The position numbers and the translations under genes were made by a program. Positions 1 through 9,617 of a stretch of DNA of 64,000 nucleotides are shown here, piece by piece. The notes under the pieces were generated by a model. The model was not told the DNA's origin. It ran no database searches and worked only from the letters and a program-made list of their open reading frames with translations. The DNA is from Pseudomonadota bacterium. Lineage in GTDB: Bacteria; Pseudomonadota; Gammaproteobacteria; Legionellales; Legionellaceae. Numbering within the stretch: position 1 is the stretch's first letter; each line of letters begins with the position of its first letter. The DNA is taken from positions 24,152 through 88,151 of the forward strand of contig JAGVJN010000017.1 of assembly GCA_020051095.1 (NCBI GenBank), read 5' to 3'.

Positions 1-2
1 TT

Positions 3-143
3 CAACGTTTTGAAAAAATTATCACGGTAGTTAATGGCAATGAACAGGATAAGCAATATGCTCGGGATCATTATCGTTTTTATAAAAAACAGGGTTTTCA
101 CCCAATTGCTCACCCTTTCGAGGAAGAACACCACGAAAGCTAG
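3..143 (+). CDS. 3' end of an unidentified gene (partial)
   Basis: An open frame enters from the left edge and ends at a TAG at 141-143, giving the last 46 residues of a protein. The tail contains YRFYKKQGF and a Glu/His-rich end (EEEHHES). The FYKKQGF pattern resembles the last strand region of GNAT acetyltransferases, but too little is present to assign a family. It converges on the GGDEF gene that follows only 11 bases later, which leaves no room for a long terminator. Confidence 0.55.
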   Translation, partial: QRFEKIITVVNGNEQDKQYARDHYRFYKKQGFHPIAHPFEEEHHES

Positions 144-154
144 GTTCACACAGC

Positions 155-1174
155 CTAGAGGTAAGCGATTTGATTTTTTCCTTTCTTTTTACCAATGACG
201 AGCGCAGCATTGGCTGCGTTGATTAATCGCTGTGTATTATCTTCTTCTGGATTAAATATACTCGCACCAATGGTAACATGAACCACGATAGGATTACCCT
301 CATCGTCAAGAAATTTCATGGTCGTCAGTCGATCAAAGATTCGTTTTAAAACTGAACGAATGTTTTCTTCGACACTGATATCAATTAGGCATATAAAATC
401 ATGCAAATCACTTTTTGCAATCGTATCATTATCTCGACTAGATTGTCTCAGCGCTTTGGCAGCAGTACGCATAATCTGGTCGCCAAAGGCTTCACCATAT
501 TTTTCATTGAGAACAGATAAATTATCGATATCAACAACGGCACAACAAAAGATTTTGTTACTTCGTTTGCTTTCATCGACTTGAAAGTGAAGTATTTTTT
601 TAAACGCATGATAATTCCAAAGCTCCGTTGCCTGGTCGATGTATTGCGATTTATCTTCTTTTTCAATCGATTCGAGCATCAGACGTTGAGCAACAGAGAG
701 TTGATAGCTATTAATTTCCGATTCGATAATCCGAATAATATCATCCAAATTCGACTGATCTAAGTTATCAAATCCTCTACGAGAAAAGCTAGCTAACGCT
801 AATTGCCCCACTTTTCTACCTGTTTTTTCAACAATCGGTGCATTCAAGTAAAATCGAATTTTGGGATCAAGGTTAGTAATGATATCAGAATACTGATCAG
901 CTTGTTTAACCGTATCATTAATCACTATCATTTTGGGGACACCCTTCATATCATGCAGTGACAAGCCTGTCGTTTGCTCTAATTCCGCCAAACCCATATT
1001 CGCTTCGATATGAAAACGCCGATCATCGACTAAGTGAATTGCCACAACTGGCACTTGAAATACATTATGGGCAACTTTTACTAGCCGCTCAATATGATCT
1101 TGAAGCGGGGTTCTTACCCAATTCGTCAGCTGATTAAAAAGCCCCTGGTAAGTCCTTTCAGCGTTATGCAGCAT
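155..1174 (-). CDS. GAF-like sensor protein with degenerate GGDEF domain
   Basis: The 339-residue protein has no membrane segment. Residues about 15-165 read as a GAF-like sensory domain, and 180-339 as a GGDEF (diguanylate cyclase) fold with the FCCAVVDIDNLSVLNEKYG core. The active-site loop is SDLHDF (residues 255-260) instead of GGDEF, so both loop glycines and the catalytic acidic pair are altered. Cyclic-di-GMP synthesis is therefore unlikely; a regulatory or GTP-binding role is an inference. An AGGAAT ribosome site precedes the ATG. Similar GAF-GGDEF proteins are common in Legionellales, but the input signal cannot be told from sequence. Confidence 0.85.
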   Translation of the reverse strand: MLHNAERTYQGLFNQLTNWVRTPLQDHIERLVKVAHNVFQVPVVAIHLVDDRRFHIEANMGLAELEQTTGLSLHDMKGVPKMIVINDTVKQADQYSDIITNLDPKIRFYLNAPIVEKTGRKVGQLALASFSRRGFDNLDQSNLDDIIRIIESEINSYQLSVAQRLMLESIEKEDKSQYIDQATELWNYHAFKKILHFQVDESKRSNKIFCCAVVDIDNLSVLNEKYGEAFGDQIMRTAAKALRQSSRDNDTIAKSDLHDFICLIDISVEENIRSVLKRIFDRLTTMKFLDDEGNPIVVHVTIGASIFNPEEDNTQRLINAANAALVIGKKKGKNQIAYL

Positions 1175-1336
1175 GTTAATTCCTATAATTCGATAATTAT
1201 TATTAAAGATAGATTATTATATTTATAGCACATTTATAAATCATTCTTGTTGTTTTTAACGCTTATTTAACACGCGATGATGGAATTATTTGCGCTACCA
1301 TAGCATTGAAGTATCTTGGGTATATGAGGACACGCC

Positions 1337-2614
1337 CTAGACAATCGCGAGCGGTAACATCACTGACTGCCATTGATCACAAACAGCCCGGTCAGCAACA
1401 GCAACTAACTCGCCATCAATGAATAAGAGTGGCAAGCTATCGCGCTGCCAGGGTGGAATACTCCAGTCTTGAAGTAATTTTTTTAACACCCGGGTCTTCC
1501 CTCGCCAGTATAGGCGTTCCCCTCCTTGGCGGAATCGAATTTCTGCTTGGCGAAAGCTGGGTAATTCACTTAACAGTGTTGCATGGAGCTGTTGACATCG
1601 CTCAGGCAACACCAAGGGTTCTGGAAAACGTTGCCAAGGCACAGTTTTGGTAGGAAATTGCAGCTGGGATTGATGGAGCAAATACAGGGCGCCATCATAA
1701 CGACGTGCAACGAAATCGCCGAAATGCCAAGATGGATTTGCATCCTTTTTCGCATGAATCATGGACTGAAAAAATTGCTCGAGTTGTAATAGTGTCGGCA
1801 TCTTAATATGGTGTTGCTTCAACCAAAGACGAAGCACATTTTTTTGTTCAGTCTCTGATAATTGCAACAACGGTTTAATTGCCAGCCGGTTGGCTGCCTC
1901 AAGGCACTTCTCTAACAAGTTTAATGCATTGGACTGCTCGGATTGATAGCTCTTCTGTAATAGGCCGATGCTTCTTAAAATATTCGTGGGTGCCTGCGGC
2001 CAATGAGGCTCAAGCTGTGGCAACCATTCCTGGCGAAGCCAATTTCTACGATACCGGCTATCGTCATTACTTGGGTCTTCAATCCACTGCAATTGATGGT
2101 GCCTTGCATAAGCTTCCAGGGTCTTTTTTGGGTGGTTTAATAAAGGTCTTAACATCATCCCTTTGGCGAATCGCTGCCGTTCTGGCATACAAGCCATACC
2201 GGCTATCCCTGCCCCTCGAAATAAATTAAGAAAGAATGTTTCCACTTGGTCATCGGCATGATGCGCCGTCAATAATGCATCCTCCGAGCCAATTAGGCGT
2301 TCAAATACGCCATACCTCGCTTCTCGTGCGCAAGCTTCAATATTGCTTTGATGAGGGATCGCTACTTTGTGGGCAATAAAGCGAATATGCCATTGTTGGC
2401 AAAGTTGGAAACACTGATGTTGCCAATCATCAGCGAAGGGTTGTAGCTGATGGTTCACATGCACCGCTATTAACTTGCAAGACAGTTCAGGTACTGAATT
2501 TAAGGCATGCAATAGGACAGTGGAATCTAACCCGCCGCTAAATCCAACCAAGAGATGTTGATATAACGTTAGCCTTTCAGTCCAGTCATTGGTTAATATT
2601 TTAGTCACAGGCAC
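1337..2614 (-). CDS. tilS: tRNA(Ile)-lysidine synthase TilS
   Basis: TilS attaches lysine to C34 of the CAT-anticodon tRNA-Ile2, changing its decoding from AUG to AUA. The 425-residue length matches the family (about 430). The PP-loop ATP pyrophosphatase motif SGGLDS is at residues 26-31 and the HADDQVET motif near 119-126. A C-terminal TilS domain follows ([20 protein letters not shown]). The frame starts at GTG and overlaps the 3' end of accA by 14 bases, so the two are probably co-transcribed and translationally coupled. A plausible substrate tRNA lies at 63902-63978. Confidence 0.96.
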   Translation of the reverse strand: MPVTKILTNDWTERLTLYQHLLVGFSGGLDSTVLLHALNSVPELSCKLIAVHVNHQLQPFADDWQHQCFQLCQQWHIRFIAHKVAIPHQSNIEACAREARYGVFERLIGSEDALLTAHHADDQVETFFLNLFRGAGIAGMACMPERQRFAKGMMLRPLLNHPKKTLEAYARHHQLQWIEDPSNDDSRYRRNWLRQEWLPQLEPHWPQAPTNILRSIGLLQKSYQSEQSNALNLLEKCLEAANRLAIKPLLQLSETEQKNVLRLWLKQHHIKMPTLLQLEQFFQSMIHAKKDANPSWHFGDFVARRYDGALYLLHQSQLQFPTKTVPWQRFPEPLVLPERCQQLHATLLSELPSFRQAEIRFRQGGERLYWRGKTRVLKKLLQDWSIPPWQRDSLPLLFIDGELVAVADRAVCDQWQSVMLPLAIV

Positions 2615-3554
2615 CCATGGCCATTAACTTTTGGTAGCGTCCATCTAACAACTCAGGGATTTTAAGCTGTTTGAGTTCACTTAGATGCTCAACCAGTGCT
2701 TTATTCAATCGCGCCACCATTTGACCAAAATGACGATGAGCTCCCCCTAAAGGTTCTTGGATAATGCCATCCACCAGCTTATGGTTAAAAATATTTTGCG
2801 CAGTTATGCCCATTGCTTTAGCCGCATCAGGGGCTTTGGCTGGATCTTTCCATAAAATGGAAGCACATCCTTCAGGGGATATCACTGAATAAATGCTGTA
2901 CTGAAGCATTAATACCCGATCTCCTACCCCAATAGCCAAAGCGCCCCCAGAGCCTGCTTCGCCTGTTACTGTGCAAATAATCGGGGTTTTAAGTTGTGCC
3001 ATCTCATAAAGATTGCGAGCAATCGCTTCTGATTGATTGCGTTCTTCTGCCCCAATGCCGGGGTAGGCACCAGCTGTATCAATAAATGTAAAGACCGGCA
3101 TATGGAATTTTTCAGCTAGTTTCATTAGCCTTAGCGCTTTGCGGTACTCCTCAGGCCTTGCCATGCCAAAATTGCGATACACTTTCTCTTTTGTTTTCTT
3201 ACCCTTTTGGTGACCGAGTACGACGACCGGTTCATCATGGAATCGAGCTACCCCACCGATAATGGCAGGTGCAGCTGAAGCATGTCTATCGCCATGTAAT
3301 TCTTGGAAATCTGTAAATAGATGTTCGATGTAATCCGTTGTTTGTGGACGCATTGGATGGCGCGCCATCTGAGTAATCTGCCAAGGTTCCAAATTTGAGA
3401 AAATATTAGCAGTCAGCTCTTCTGCCTTGGCTTCAAGGCGGTGAATTTCTTCACTCAAGCTTATTTCGCTATCACTGCTAACCATACGCAGTGCTTCGAT
3501 TTTTTGATTTAATTCTTCAATCGGTTGTTCAAAATCTAGAAATTGTCCAGTCAT
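2601..3554 (-). CDS. accA: Acetyl-CoA carboxylase carboxyltransferase subunit alpha
   Basis: AccA pairs with AccD to move the carboxyl group from biotin-BCCP to acetyl-CoA, giving malonyl-CoA for fatty-acid synthesis. The 317 residues match the usual size (E. coli 319). Recognisable parts are the N-terminal helical stretch ([17 protein letters not shown]), [37 protein letters not shown] and the oxyanion-forming [12 protein letters not shown]. Its biotin ligase, birA, is encoded at 22613-23587. The gene heads the accA-tilS pair and is divergent from the phosphopantetheinyl transferase, so both neighbours serve lipid synthesis. Confidence 0.97.
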   Translation of the reverse strand: MTGQFLDFEQPIEELNQKIEALRMVSSDSEISLSEEIHRLEAKAEELTANIFSNLEPWQITQMARHPMRPQTTDYIEHLFTDFQELHGDRHASAAPAIIGGVARFHDEPVVVLGHQKGKKTKEKVYRNFGMARPEEYRKALRLMKLAEKFHMPVFTFIDTAGAYPGIGAEERNQSEAIARNLYEMAQLKTPIICTVTGEAGSGGALAIGVGDRVLMLQYSIYSVISPEGCASILWKDPAKAPDAAKAMGITAQNIFNHKLVDGIIQEPLGGAHRHFGQMVARLNKALVEHLSELKQLKIPELLDGRYQKLMAMGACD

Positions 3555-3609
3555 GGCCTTATTGCTTCAATTACCAATAATCGTTTATGATAACTCCTTA
3601 GCTGAATAG

Positions 3610-4335
3610 ATGCTAGTATTAATCGATATGTTCCCCTTTGTTTCTGATAGTCAAGCAGATTGGCAACTTGCTACAGCACAGATCGATATTTGGCGATTTC
3701 GTTTATATCAGGATCCCACATCCCTATCAAGCTGCCTTAGCAAGCATGAAATCGAGCGTGCTAAACGATTTCACTTTCCCAAGCATCAACGCCGATTCCA
3801 AGTCGCCAGAGCAACTTTGCGTCACATTTTGAGCCATTATCTTACGATTAAGCCCGAAGCTATCACATTCCAATATGAGCCTAATGGTAAACCAACGGTG
3901 GTATCGCCCCTGCCATTAACGTTCAATCTGAGCCACACGGGTGATTATGCCTGTCTTGGTATTGGGTTAAGCATGCCGTTAGGGATTGATGTTGAGCAAT
4001 TTTCAGCACGTCACTACTTAGGCATTGGCCGCCATGTATTCTCAAAGACCGAACAACAGCAATTACAAAACATCCCTGATTATCTTCTGCCGTTGGCATT
4101 TTTTTCCCTTTGGAGCCAAAAAGAAGCGGTCATCAAATGCATTGGTCTTGGCATGAAATACCCCTTAAAAGAACTAACCCTTCCTCTTTTTTCAAGCCCT
4201 GGGGAGGTGTTTATCGATGCTGTTGATAACAAACCTCGAAAAATTTACCGCTTCACACCCTTTATCGGCACTGCCGCTGCCATATGTTGCCATCCTCATG
4301 TCACCACGTTGCGGTTTTTTGACTGGGGTAGTTGA
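3610..4335 (+). CDS. 4'-phosphopantetheinyl transferase (Sfp/Gsp type)
   Basis: It transfers the phosphopantetheine arm of CoA to a serine of carrier proteins. The 241 residues are typical of the long Sfp/HetI group rather than the short AcpS group. Motifs seen are PNGKPTV and FNLSHTGDYA, the Mg-binding GIDVEQF near residue 125, and WSQKEAVIKCIGLG near 180, which fits the WxxKEAxxK signature. The start is uncertain: an ATG at 3628 (MFPFVSD) is an alternative, and neither has a good ribosome site. No polyketide or peptide synthetase is visible nearby, so the carrier-protein substrate is unknown. Confidence 0.88.
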   Translation: MLVLIDMFPFVSDSQADWQLATAQIDIWRFRLYQDPTSLSSCLSKHEIERAKRFHFPKHQRRFQVARATLRHILSHYLTIKPEAITFQYEPNGKPTVVSPLPLTFNLSHTGDYACLGIGLSMPLGIDVEQFSARHYLGIGRHVFSKTEQQQLQNIPDYLLPLAFFSLWSQKEAVIKCIGLGMKYPLKELTLPLFSSPGEVFIDAVDNKPRKIYRFTPFIGTAAAICCHPHVTTLRFFDWGS

Positions 4336-4352
4336 ATGATCACGGGTATAAT
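4331..4352. repeat. Solo end of family-1 palindromic repeat
   Basis: TTGAATGATCACGGGTATA matches the right terminal inverted repeat of the complete element at 6172-6340. The junction with the flanking AT creates TATAAT at 4347-4352, about 35 bases before the ATG of the next gene, so the solo end may act as its -10 box. No matching left end was found nearby. Confidence 0.7.
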
Positions 4353-4387
4353 TTACAAAAGCCCCTAATTTTGTTATTTTATCTAGT

Positions 4388-4702
4388 ATGAAAAAACTCG
4401 TCCCGTTCATATTAGCCTGCCTTTTAACCAGCTTTTTTATCTCAAGCTGGCAATTTAGCATGAGCGCCTCTAACACAAATGTGGGCCATGTTTATTCAAT
4501 TTCCGAAGCTCAGCAAAGCAGCAACCAAACCTCAACTTTATCAGCGCGATGCATGACATACATGGCTAGCATGCTTCAAGGAAACTCATTTATTTTGCTT
4601 GGCGGTATCTGTTTATTCGTGATCGGTATTTTGCGCCTTTCAAATTGGATTAAACCTTATCAAATTCATCCCTCCGCTTTATTTCGTCCCCCCATCGTTT
4701 AG
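4388..4702 (+). CDS. Small membrane protein of unknown function
   Basis: This 104-residue protein is not recognised. It has a hydrophobic N-terminus (LVPFILACLLTSFFISSW, residues 4-21) that could be a signal peptide or anchor, a Ser/Thr/Gln-rich loop (about 27-52), and a second membrane segment (FILLGGICLFVIGILRL, about 68-84). It ends in a short basic/Pro tail. It lies directly upstream of dsbD in the same direction, so an envelope role is possible but unproven. The ATG is followed by AAAAAACTC, typical of a secreted or membrane protein start. No ribosome site stands out. Confidence 0.6.
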   Translation: MKKLVPFILACLLTSFFISSWQFSMSASNTNVGHVYSISEAQQSSNQTSTLSARCMTYMASMLQGNSFILLGGICLFVIGILRLSNWIKPYQIHPSALFRPPIV

Positions 4703-4706
4703 CCTT

Positions 4707-4722
4707 TCAGGGGGTCCCCTGA
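4707..4722. other. 16-bp perfect palindrome between small membrane gene and dsbD
   Basis: TCAGGGGGTCCCCTGA is self-complementary and starts five bases after the upstream stop codon. With a 4-nt loop it would make a 6-bp GC-rich hairpin, but no T-run follows, so a weak terminator or a protein-binding site are both possible. Confidence 0.4.
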
Positions 4723-4793
4723 GCAACCTATGTTATTTCGATATATTTAAATTGGATGTTAGATTCATTTCACTTTTATAATAAGGAAAAACG

Positions 4794-6116
4794 ATGAAAC
4801 GATTATTATTTTTGATGGCGATGATGTCTCCGATGTCATTATGGGCGGCAGAAATCGGTTGGAGCAATCCAGCAGCGCTAGCCACCTATATTAGCCAACA
4901 AAATCATTGGCTATTATTTCTTGCCTTTTACGGCTTAGGTATTTTATTAGCCTTCACCCCTTGTGTTTTACCCATGGTACCCATTTTATCCGGCATTATC
5001 GTGGGCCAAAATGCGAAGAGTGCAAAACAGGGCTTCCAGTTATCATTAGCCTATGTCGCTGGGATGGCTATCACCTATGCTATCGCAGGCATGTTGGCAG
5101 GCTGGATGGGATCAACGGTTCAGACCTTAATGCAAACGCCTTGGGTAATCATCACGTTTAGCTTGATGTTCCTATTTTTAGGCTTCAACTTACTCGATTG
5201 GGTTAGCTTGCCGATTCCAGGGTTTAGCGGAGCAAATCGCCGTAAAACTCAAAATCAGAAACCGAAGAGCCTCTTTTCCGTTGCCATGATGGGGGTCATT
5301 TCAACCTTAGTTGTTTCGCCTTGCGTCACCGGCCCGCTGATTGGCATTTTGACTTACATTGGTCAAAGTGGCCAAGTGGCTCAAGGTGGCTTGTTTTTGT
5401 TTATACTAGCGTTAGGAATGGGTACACCCCTGCTATTAGTAGGGTGTGGTTATGGAAAATTCCTCCCCAAAGCAGGTGGTTGGATGCTGATGATTAAAAA
5501 GCTATTTGCCTATATGATGTTTGCATTGGCTATTTGGTTAAGCTCACGCATTTTACCCGCCACCCTGACCTATATGCTGTATGCCTCATTAGCCCTGATT
5601 GCTGGATTAACGTTAGGTATCTTCCGTCAGGCAACCCATGCGGTTGAGCGTGCCGGGCAGGTTGTTAGCGTGTTCTTATTGATGTTGTCAGGCATTCTTG
5701 CCTTCCAACTAATACAACCGATAAGCCTACAACAAACCAGCCAAGCAGCAGCACCCTTCATTCCTGTCAAAAAAGAACAAGATCTGGATCGCTATTTACA
5801 GACAGCAAAACTGGCTGGTCAGCCGGTATTTATCGAGTTTTTTGCGGGTTGGTGCAGTGATTGCCAAGCGATGGACAAAAACGTGTTTAGTCTAAACCGG
5901 GTTCAGAAAGCCATGGCAAACAGCTTGAACTTACGTGTTGATATCAGTAACAACACACCTGAGGTCAAAGAACTGAGAAAGCGTTTTGGCATTCTAGGAA
6001 TCCCAACGATGCTGTTTGTGAATAGCTCAGGGGACCTTCAACAATCGCTAACAGCCGTTGGACAGGTCTCATCTGATATCGTTGTTTCTAATTTAGACAT
6101 TATCAACAAGCGCTAA
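4794..6116 (+). CDS. dsbD: Thiol:disulfide interchange protein DsbD, short form
   Basis: DsbD passes electrons from cytoplasmic thioredoxin across the inner membrane to periplasmic thiol proteins. The 440 residues are about 125 shorter than E. coli DsbD. After a cleavable signal (to AAE, residue 20) the sequence goes almost directly into the membrane domain, so the N-terminal alpha domain is missing. The membrane cysteines are present in FTPCVLPMVP (Cys57) and VSPCVTGP (Cys177). A C-terminal thioredoxin domain has GWCSDC (Cys354/Cys357). An AAGGA site precedes the ATG by 5 bases. A hairpin at 6121-6163 probably ends the transcript. Confidence 0.93.
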   Translation: MKRLLFLMAMMSPMSLWAAEIGWSNPAALATYISQQNHWLLFLAFYGLGILLAFTPCVLPMVPILSGIIVGQNAKSAKQGFQLSLAYVAGMAITYAIAGMLAGWMGSTVQTLMQTPWVIITFSLMFLFLGFNLLDWVSLPIPGFSGANRRKTQNQKPKSLFSVAMMGVISTLVVSPCVTGPLIGILTYIGQSGQVAQGGLFLFILALGMGTPLLLVGCGYGKFLPKAGGWMLMIKKLFAYMMFALAIWLSSRILPATLTYMLYASLALIAGLTLGIFRQATHAVERAGQVVSVFLLMLSGILAFQLIQPISLQQTSQAAAPFIPVKKEQDLDRYLQTAKLAGQPVFIEFFAGWCSDCQAMDKNVFSLNRVQKAMANSLNLRVDISNNTPEVKELRKRFGILGIPTMLFVNSSGDLQQSLTAVGQVSSDIVVSNLDIINKR

Positions 6117-6120
6117 TCTT

Positions 6121-6163
6121 TAGCCATTGACAGATATATTCTCAATAGTATCTGCAATGGCTA
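6121..6163 (+). terminator. Likely terminator of dsbD
   Basis: TAGCCATTG and CAGATA pair with TATCTG and CAATGGCTA, interrupted by one mismatched base, around a short AT-rich loop. The 3' side runs into TTTATATATA. The hairpin begins five bases after the dsbD stop codon. Confidence 0.7.
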
Positions 6164-6171
6164 TTTATATA

Positions 6172-6340
6172 TATATACCCGTGATCATTCAAAATGCGAG
6201 GATTTATAAGCCTGTATTTTTTGATCCTACAAAACGTTAAAAATCCCACAATCGCTCATTCCCTTGTGTGTTTTTAAACGTTTAGCAGGGCGAAAAAGAA
6301 AAAGCAGAAAACTCGCTTTTTGAATGATCACGGGTATATA
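6172..6340. repeat. Complete family-1 palindromic MITE-like element
   Basis: The element has about 30-bp imperfect terminal inverted repeats (6172-6201 and 6311-6340), each reading TATACCCGTGATCATTCAAA inward. The interior is also partly self-complementary, for example CACAATCGCTCAT near 6247-6260 and the AAACGTT blocks around 6232 and 6276. The whole unit could fold into one long hairpin. It carries no open frame. A solo end lies at 4331-4352. It is inserted between dsbD and sodC and ends 32 bases before the sodC ATG. Confidence 0.75.
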
Positions 6341-6342
6341 AT
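6337..6342 (+). promoter_or_regulatory. Possible -10 box for sodC formed at the MITE edge
   Basis: TATAAT spans the last four bases of the right inverted repeat and two flanking bases. A start about 7 bases further would give a short leader with the AGAGGA ribosome site before the sodC ATG. No convincing -35 box at 16-18 bases is seen, so this is tentative. Confidence 0.4.
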
Positions 6343-6372
6343 CAAACAAGAGTTATAAAAGAGGATATCATT

Positions 6373-6876
6373 ATGTTTAAACAGGCATTAATTGGAATTA
6401 TGCTCGCTGGCTTATGTATGCAACCACTTTTTGCATCCACAAAAACCATTACCATTTATTCTGCAACAGATGCCCAACAATCCCTTGGGACGGTGACTTT
6501 TAAAAATAGTCCTTTTGGCGTTTTGATTTATCCCAATTTAAAAGGGTTACCCCCAGGACTTCATGGGTTTCATCTTCATGAAAAGCCCAACTGTGGTAAG
6601 GACGGGATGGATGCAGGGTCACATTATGATCCGAATCAAACCAATACGCACCTTGGTCCCTACGATAAGGGCCATTTAGGGGATTTACCGGTGTTATATG
6701 TCAATGAAAATGGGGAAGCAAACATACCAACGTTAGCTCCGCGTTTAAGCATGGATGACCTGCATGACATTTCACTCATGATTCATCAAGGCGGCGATAA
6801 TTACTCGGACGAACCACCTTTAGGTGGTGGCGGGAAACGAATTGGGTGTGGTGTGTTTAATGGTAAAGATTCATGA
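6373..6876 (+). CDS. sodC: Periplasmic Cu/Zn superoxide dismutase
   Basis: SodC dismutates superoxide in the periplasm. The 167 residues include a signal peptide ending near ALFAS (residue 22). Ligand residues are visible: HGFHLHE gives His67 and His69 (Cu), SHYDP gives His84 (bridging), THLGPYDKGHLGDL gives His93, His101 and Asp104 (Zn), and MIHQGGDNYSD gives His138 (Cu). Cys74 and Cys159 (RIGCGVF) would form the structural disulfide, which fits a neighbouring dsbD. An AGAGGA site precedes the ATG. In intracellular pathogens this enzyme helps resist the host oxidative burst (family knowledge). Confidence 0.96.
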   Translation: MFKQALIGIMLAGLCMQPLFASTKTITIYSATDAQQSLGTVTFKNSPFGVLIYPNLKGLPPGLHGFHLHEKPNCGKDGMDAGSHYDPNQTNTHLGPYDKGHLGDLPVLYVNENGEANIPTLAPRLSMDDLHDISLMIHQGGDNYSDEPPLGGGGKRIGCGVFNGKDS

Positions 6877-6916
6877 TTAGGGAGCAACATTGGAAGCTCG
6901 AAAGCTCCCATTACGA

Positions 6917-9181
6917 TTAATAAACACCTTCTTTATGGTCGTGGCAGTCAAAAAATAACTCTTGATCTTTGACTTTCAAGGAAACATATCCACCATTGAC
7001 TAACCGGCCAAACAACAACTCATCAGCCAACGGTTTTTTCACTTGCTCTTGAATTAAGCGAGCCATTGGGCGAGCACCCATGGTTTTATCATAACCATGA
7101 TTTGCCAACCATTCTCGTGCTTCATCATCGACAGATAAACTAACACGTTTGGCATTTAATTGTTCTTCTAATTCAACTAGGAATTTATCCACCACTAAGC
7201 CAATCGTTTGTTTATCCAGCTGTTCAAAATTAATAATGGCATCTAAACGATTTCGAAATTCAGGCGTGAATGAGCGTTTAATCACTTCCATGCCATCGCC
7301 TTTCGTATCCTGATCAGAAAAACCAATCACATTGCGTCCAATCTCAAACGCACCTGCATTACTAGTCATCACTAAAACAATATGGCGGAAGTCAGCATGG
7401 CGGCCATTGGTATCAGTCAATGTTCCGTGATCCATAATCTGCAAGAGTAAATTAAAGACATCCGGGTGAGCTTTTTCGATTTCATCAAGCAGCAATACCG
7501 CATGGGGATGTTTGGTCACTGCTTCAGTCAATAAACCACCTTGATCAAAGCCAACATACCCGGGAGGTGCACCAATTAAACGGGATACGGTATGCTTTTC
7601 CATGTACTCCGACATATCAAAGCGAATCAACTCGATACCAAGCAAATTAGCCAGCTGTTTTGTAACTTCCGTTTTACCAACCCCCGTAGGACCCGCAAAT
7701 AAGAAACAGCCAACGGGTTTTTGCGGCTCTCTTAAACCCGAACGTGCTAGTTTAATAGCTGATGATAACGCAGCAATGGCATTGTCTTGTCCATACACAA
7801 GTAACTTGAGGTCTCTCTCAAGATTCTTAAGAACATCTTTGTCGGTCGCTGTGACTTTTTTGACGGGGATACGGGCAATTTTAGCCACGACGCTTTCTAT
7901 CTCATTCACGGAAATGATTTTCTTTCGTTTACTTGCAGTCAATAGATTTTGATAAGCCCCCGCTTCATCGACAACGTCTATCGCTTTATCCGGCAAAAAT
8001 CGATCATTGATATATTTTGCGGATAGTTCGGCGGCTGAGCGAAGAGCAGGAATGGAAAATTTCACATTATGATGTTCTTCTAGACGGCTTTTCAAACCCT
8101 TCAAAATCTCAAATGTTTCATCAATGGAGGGTTCCTCAATATCTATTTTTTGGAATCGTCGAGCCAAGGCACGGTCTTTTTCAAAGATGCCTCGGTATTC
8201 CTGATAGGTGGTCGAGCCAATGCATTTTAAATCGCCATTGGCAAGCAATGGTTTAATTAAGTTTGACGCATCCATTACCCCGCCGGAAGCAGCACCCGCT
8301 CCGATAATCGTATGAATTTCATCAATGAATAAGACTGCGCCTTTTTGTTGGCTTAGTTGCTTCAGCACTGCTTTCAATCGTTTTTCAAAATCACCACGAT
8401 ATTTGGTTCCGGCAAGCAACGCGCCCAAGTCTAGCGCGTAGACAACACAGTTAGCAATTGCCTCCGGAACTTCATCGGTGACAATTTTTCTAGCCAAACC
8501 CTCTGCGATAGCTGTTTTACCAACACCCGCTTCACCCACTAATAAAGGGTTATTTTTTCGTCGTCGACAGAGCACTTGAACGGTTCGTTGGATTTCTTCA
8601 TCTCGACCAATAAGCGGATCAATGCGACCTTGTTTTGCACGTCGATTCAGATTAGTGCAATAACTTTCTAAGGGGGACTCGCCTCCTTCGGGTTCCATCA
8701 TCTCATCATCCATGGATGAATGATTATCATGTAGGTTATCTTTTTGATATTTTGAAATGCCGTGCGATATATAATTGATGACATCTAAGCGTGTGATGTT
8801 TTCACGACGTAGAAAATATACGGCCTGACTTTCTTGTTCACTAAAGATAGCCGCTAAGACATTCGCACCCGTTACTTCCGTTTTACCTGCTGATTGCACA
8901 TGAAAGACTGCTCGTTGCAGTACCCGCTGAAAACCAAGCGTCGGCTGTGTTTCGCGTTCACGCTCATCTGCTGGGATTTTGGGGGTTGTTTCGTCGATAA
9001 ACTCAGTCAAATCACGACGTAATTTATCGATATCCGCATCACACGCTTGTAAGACATTACCAGCAGCTGGATTATCAAGCAATGATAACAATAAGTGTTC
9101 TACCGTCATAAATTCATGACGTTTCTCTTTGGCATCCTTAAAGGCTAGATTAAGGGTAAATTCTAGTTCTTTATTTAACAT
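6917..9181 (-). CDS. clpA: ATP-dependent Clp protease ATPase subunit ClpA
   Basis: ClpA unfolds substrates and feeds them to ClpP. The 754 residues match E. coli ClpA (758). Order: Clp-N repeats (1-150), a first AAA+ module with GEAGVGKTA near residue 214, and a second with GPTGVGKTE near 495. An IGF tripeptide (NVIGFSD) that docks on ClpP follows. It sits 27 bases downstream of clpS, its adaptor, in the usual clpS-clpA order, with a strong GGAAAGGAGC ribosome site. No middle domain of ClpB type is present, so ClpA rather than ClpB. Confidence 0.97.
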   Translation of the reverse strand: MLNKELEFTLNLAFKDAKEKRHEFMTVEHLLLSLLDNPAAGNVLQACDADIDKLRRDLTEFIDETTPKIPADERERETQPTLGFQRVLQRAVFHVQSAGKTEVTGANVLAAIFSEQESQAVYFLRRENITRLDVINYISHGISKYQKDNLHDNHSSMDDEMMEPEGGESPLESYCTNLNRRAKQGRIDPLIGRDEEIQRTVQVLCRRRKNNPLLVGEAGVGKTAIAEGLARKIVTDEVPEAIANCVVYALDLGALLAGTKYRGDFEKRLKAVLKQLSQQKGAVLFIDEIHTIIGAGAASGGVMDASNLIKPLLANGDLKCIGSTTYQEYRGIFEKDRALARRFQKIDIEEPSIDETFEILKGLKSRLEEHHNVKFSIPALRSAAELSAKYINDRFLPDKAIDVVDEAGAYQNLLTASKRKKIISVNEIESVVAKIARIPVKKVTATDKDVLKNLERDLKLLVYGQDNAIAALSSAIKLARSGLREPQKPVGCFLFAGPTGVGKTEVTKQLANLLGIELIRFDMSEYMEKHTVSRLIGAPPGYVGFDQGGLLTEAVTKHPHAVLLLDEIEKAHPDVFNLLLQIMDHGTLTDTNGRHADFRHIVLVMTSNAGAFEIGRNVIGFSDQDTKGDGMEVIKRSFTPEFRNRLDAIINFEQLDKQTIGLVVDKFLVELEEQLNAKRVSLSVDDEAREWLANHGYDKTMGARPMARLIQEQVKKPLADELLFGRLVNGGYVSLKVKDQELFFDCHDHKEGVY

Positions 9182-9208
9182 GATATTTGCTCCTTTCCAG
9201 CCAATTAA

Positions 9209-9541
9209 CTATTCAGGTTCCATAGTGCATAAAAGCGGATGGTCGTTTTGTCTGGCAAAATCTGTTACCTGAGCAACCTTTGTTTCAGCTATATCCCTTG
9301 TATACACACCGCAAATCGATCGTCCAACGAGATGAATTTGCAGCATTATTTGCGTTGCCTTTTCTTCCGTGTGCAGGAAAAAATGTTGCAACACCCTCAC
9401 AACAAAATCCATCGGTGTGTAGTCATCATTTAACAGAATGACCTTATATTTTCTGGGCTGTTTGACTTCAGTTTCGGTCTGTTTTTCTGTTTCAACGTGC
9501 CCAACAATTTCTGCTAAAAATTGACCACTCATTTTTGACAC
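9209..9541 (-). CDS. clpS: Clp protease adaptor ClpS
   Basis: ClpS delivers N-degron substrates (N-end rule) to ClpA. The 110-residue protein has the conserved core [20 protein letters not shown], with the DD and TPM elements that form the N-degron pocket, followed by the [19 protein letters not shown] segment. It is the first gene of clpS-clpA. The AGAGGTG site lies just upstream of the ATG. A long inverted repeat at 9618-9648 lies in its upstream region. Confidence 0.97.
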   Translation of the reverse strand: MSKMSGQFLAEIVGHVETEKQTETEVKQPRKYKVILLNDDYTPMDFVVRVLQHFFLHTEEKATQIMLQIHLVGRSICGVYTRDIAETKVAQVTDFARQNDHPLLCTMEPE

Positions 9542-9617
9542 CTCTTATATAATTTTATAGACGTATCGGAGCAATTTAGCCAGTAAAATCTATGTAAAAA
9601 TTTCATTAATTCAATGT

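Noticed and set aside
1879..2229. 116-codon plus-strand frame
   Set aside because: It is antisense to the well-supported tilS gene and shows no recognisable domain.
4777..4782. TATAAT just before dsbD as a promoter
   Set aside because: Its start point would fall at or inside the ribosome binding site AAGGA, so it is unlikely to function.
7602..7952. 116-codon plus-strand frame inside clpA
   Set aside because: Antisense shadow of clpA without its own start signals.
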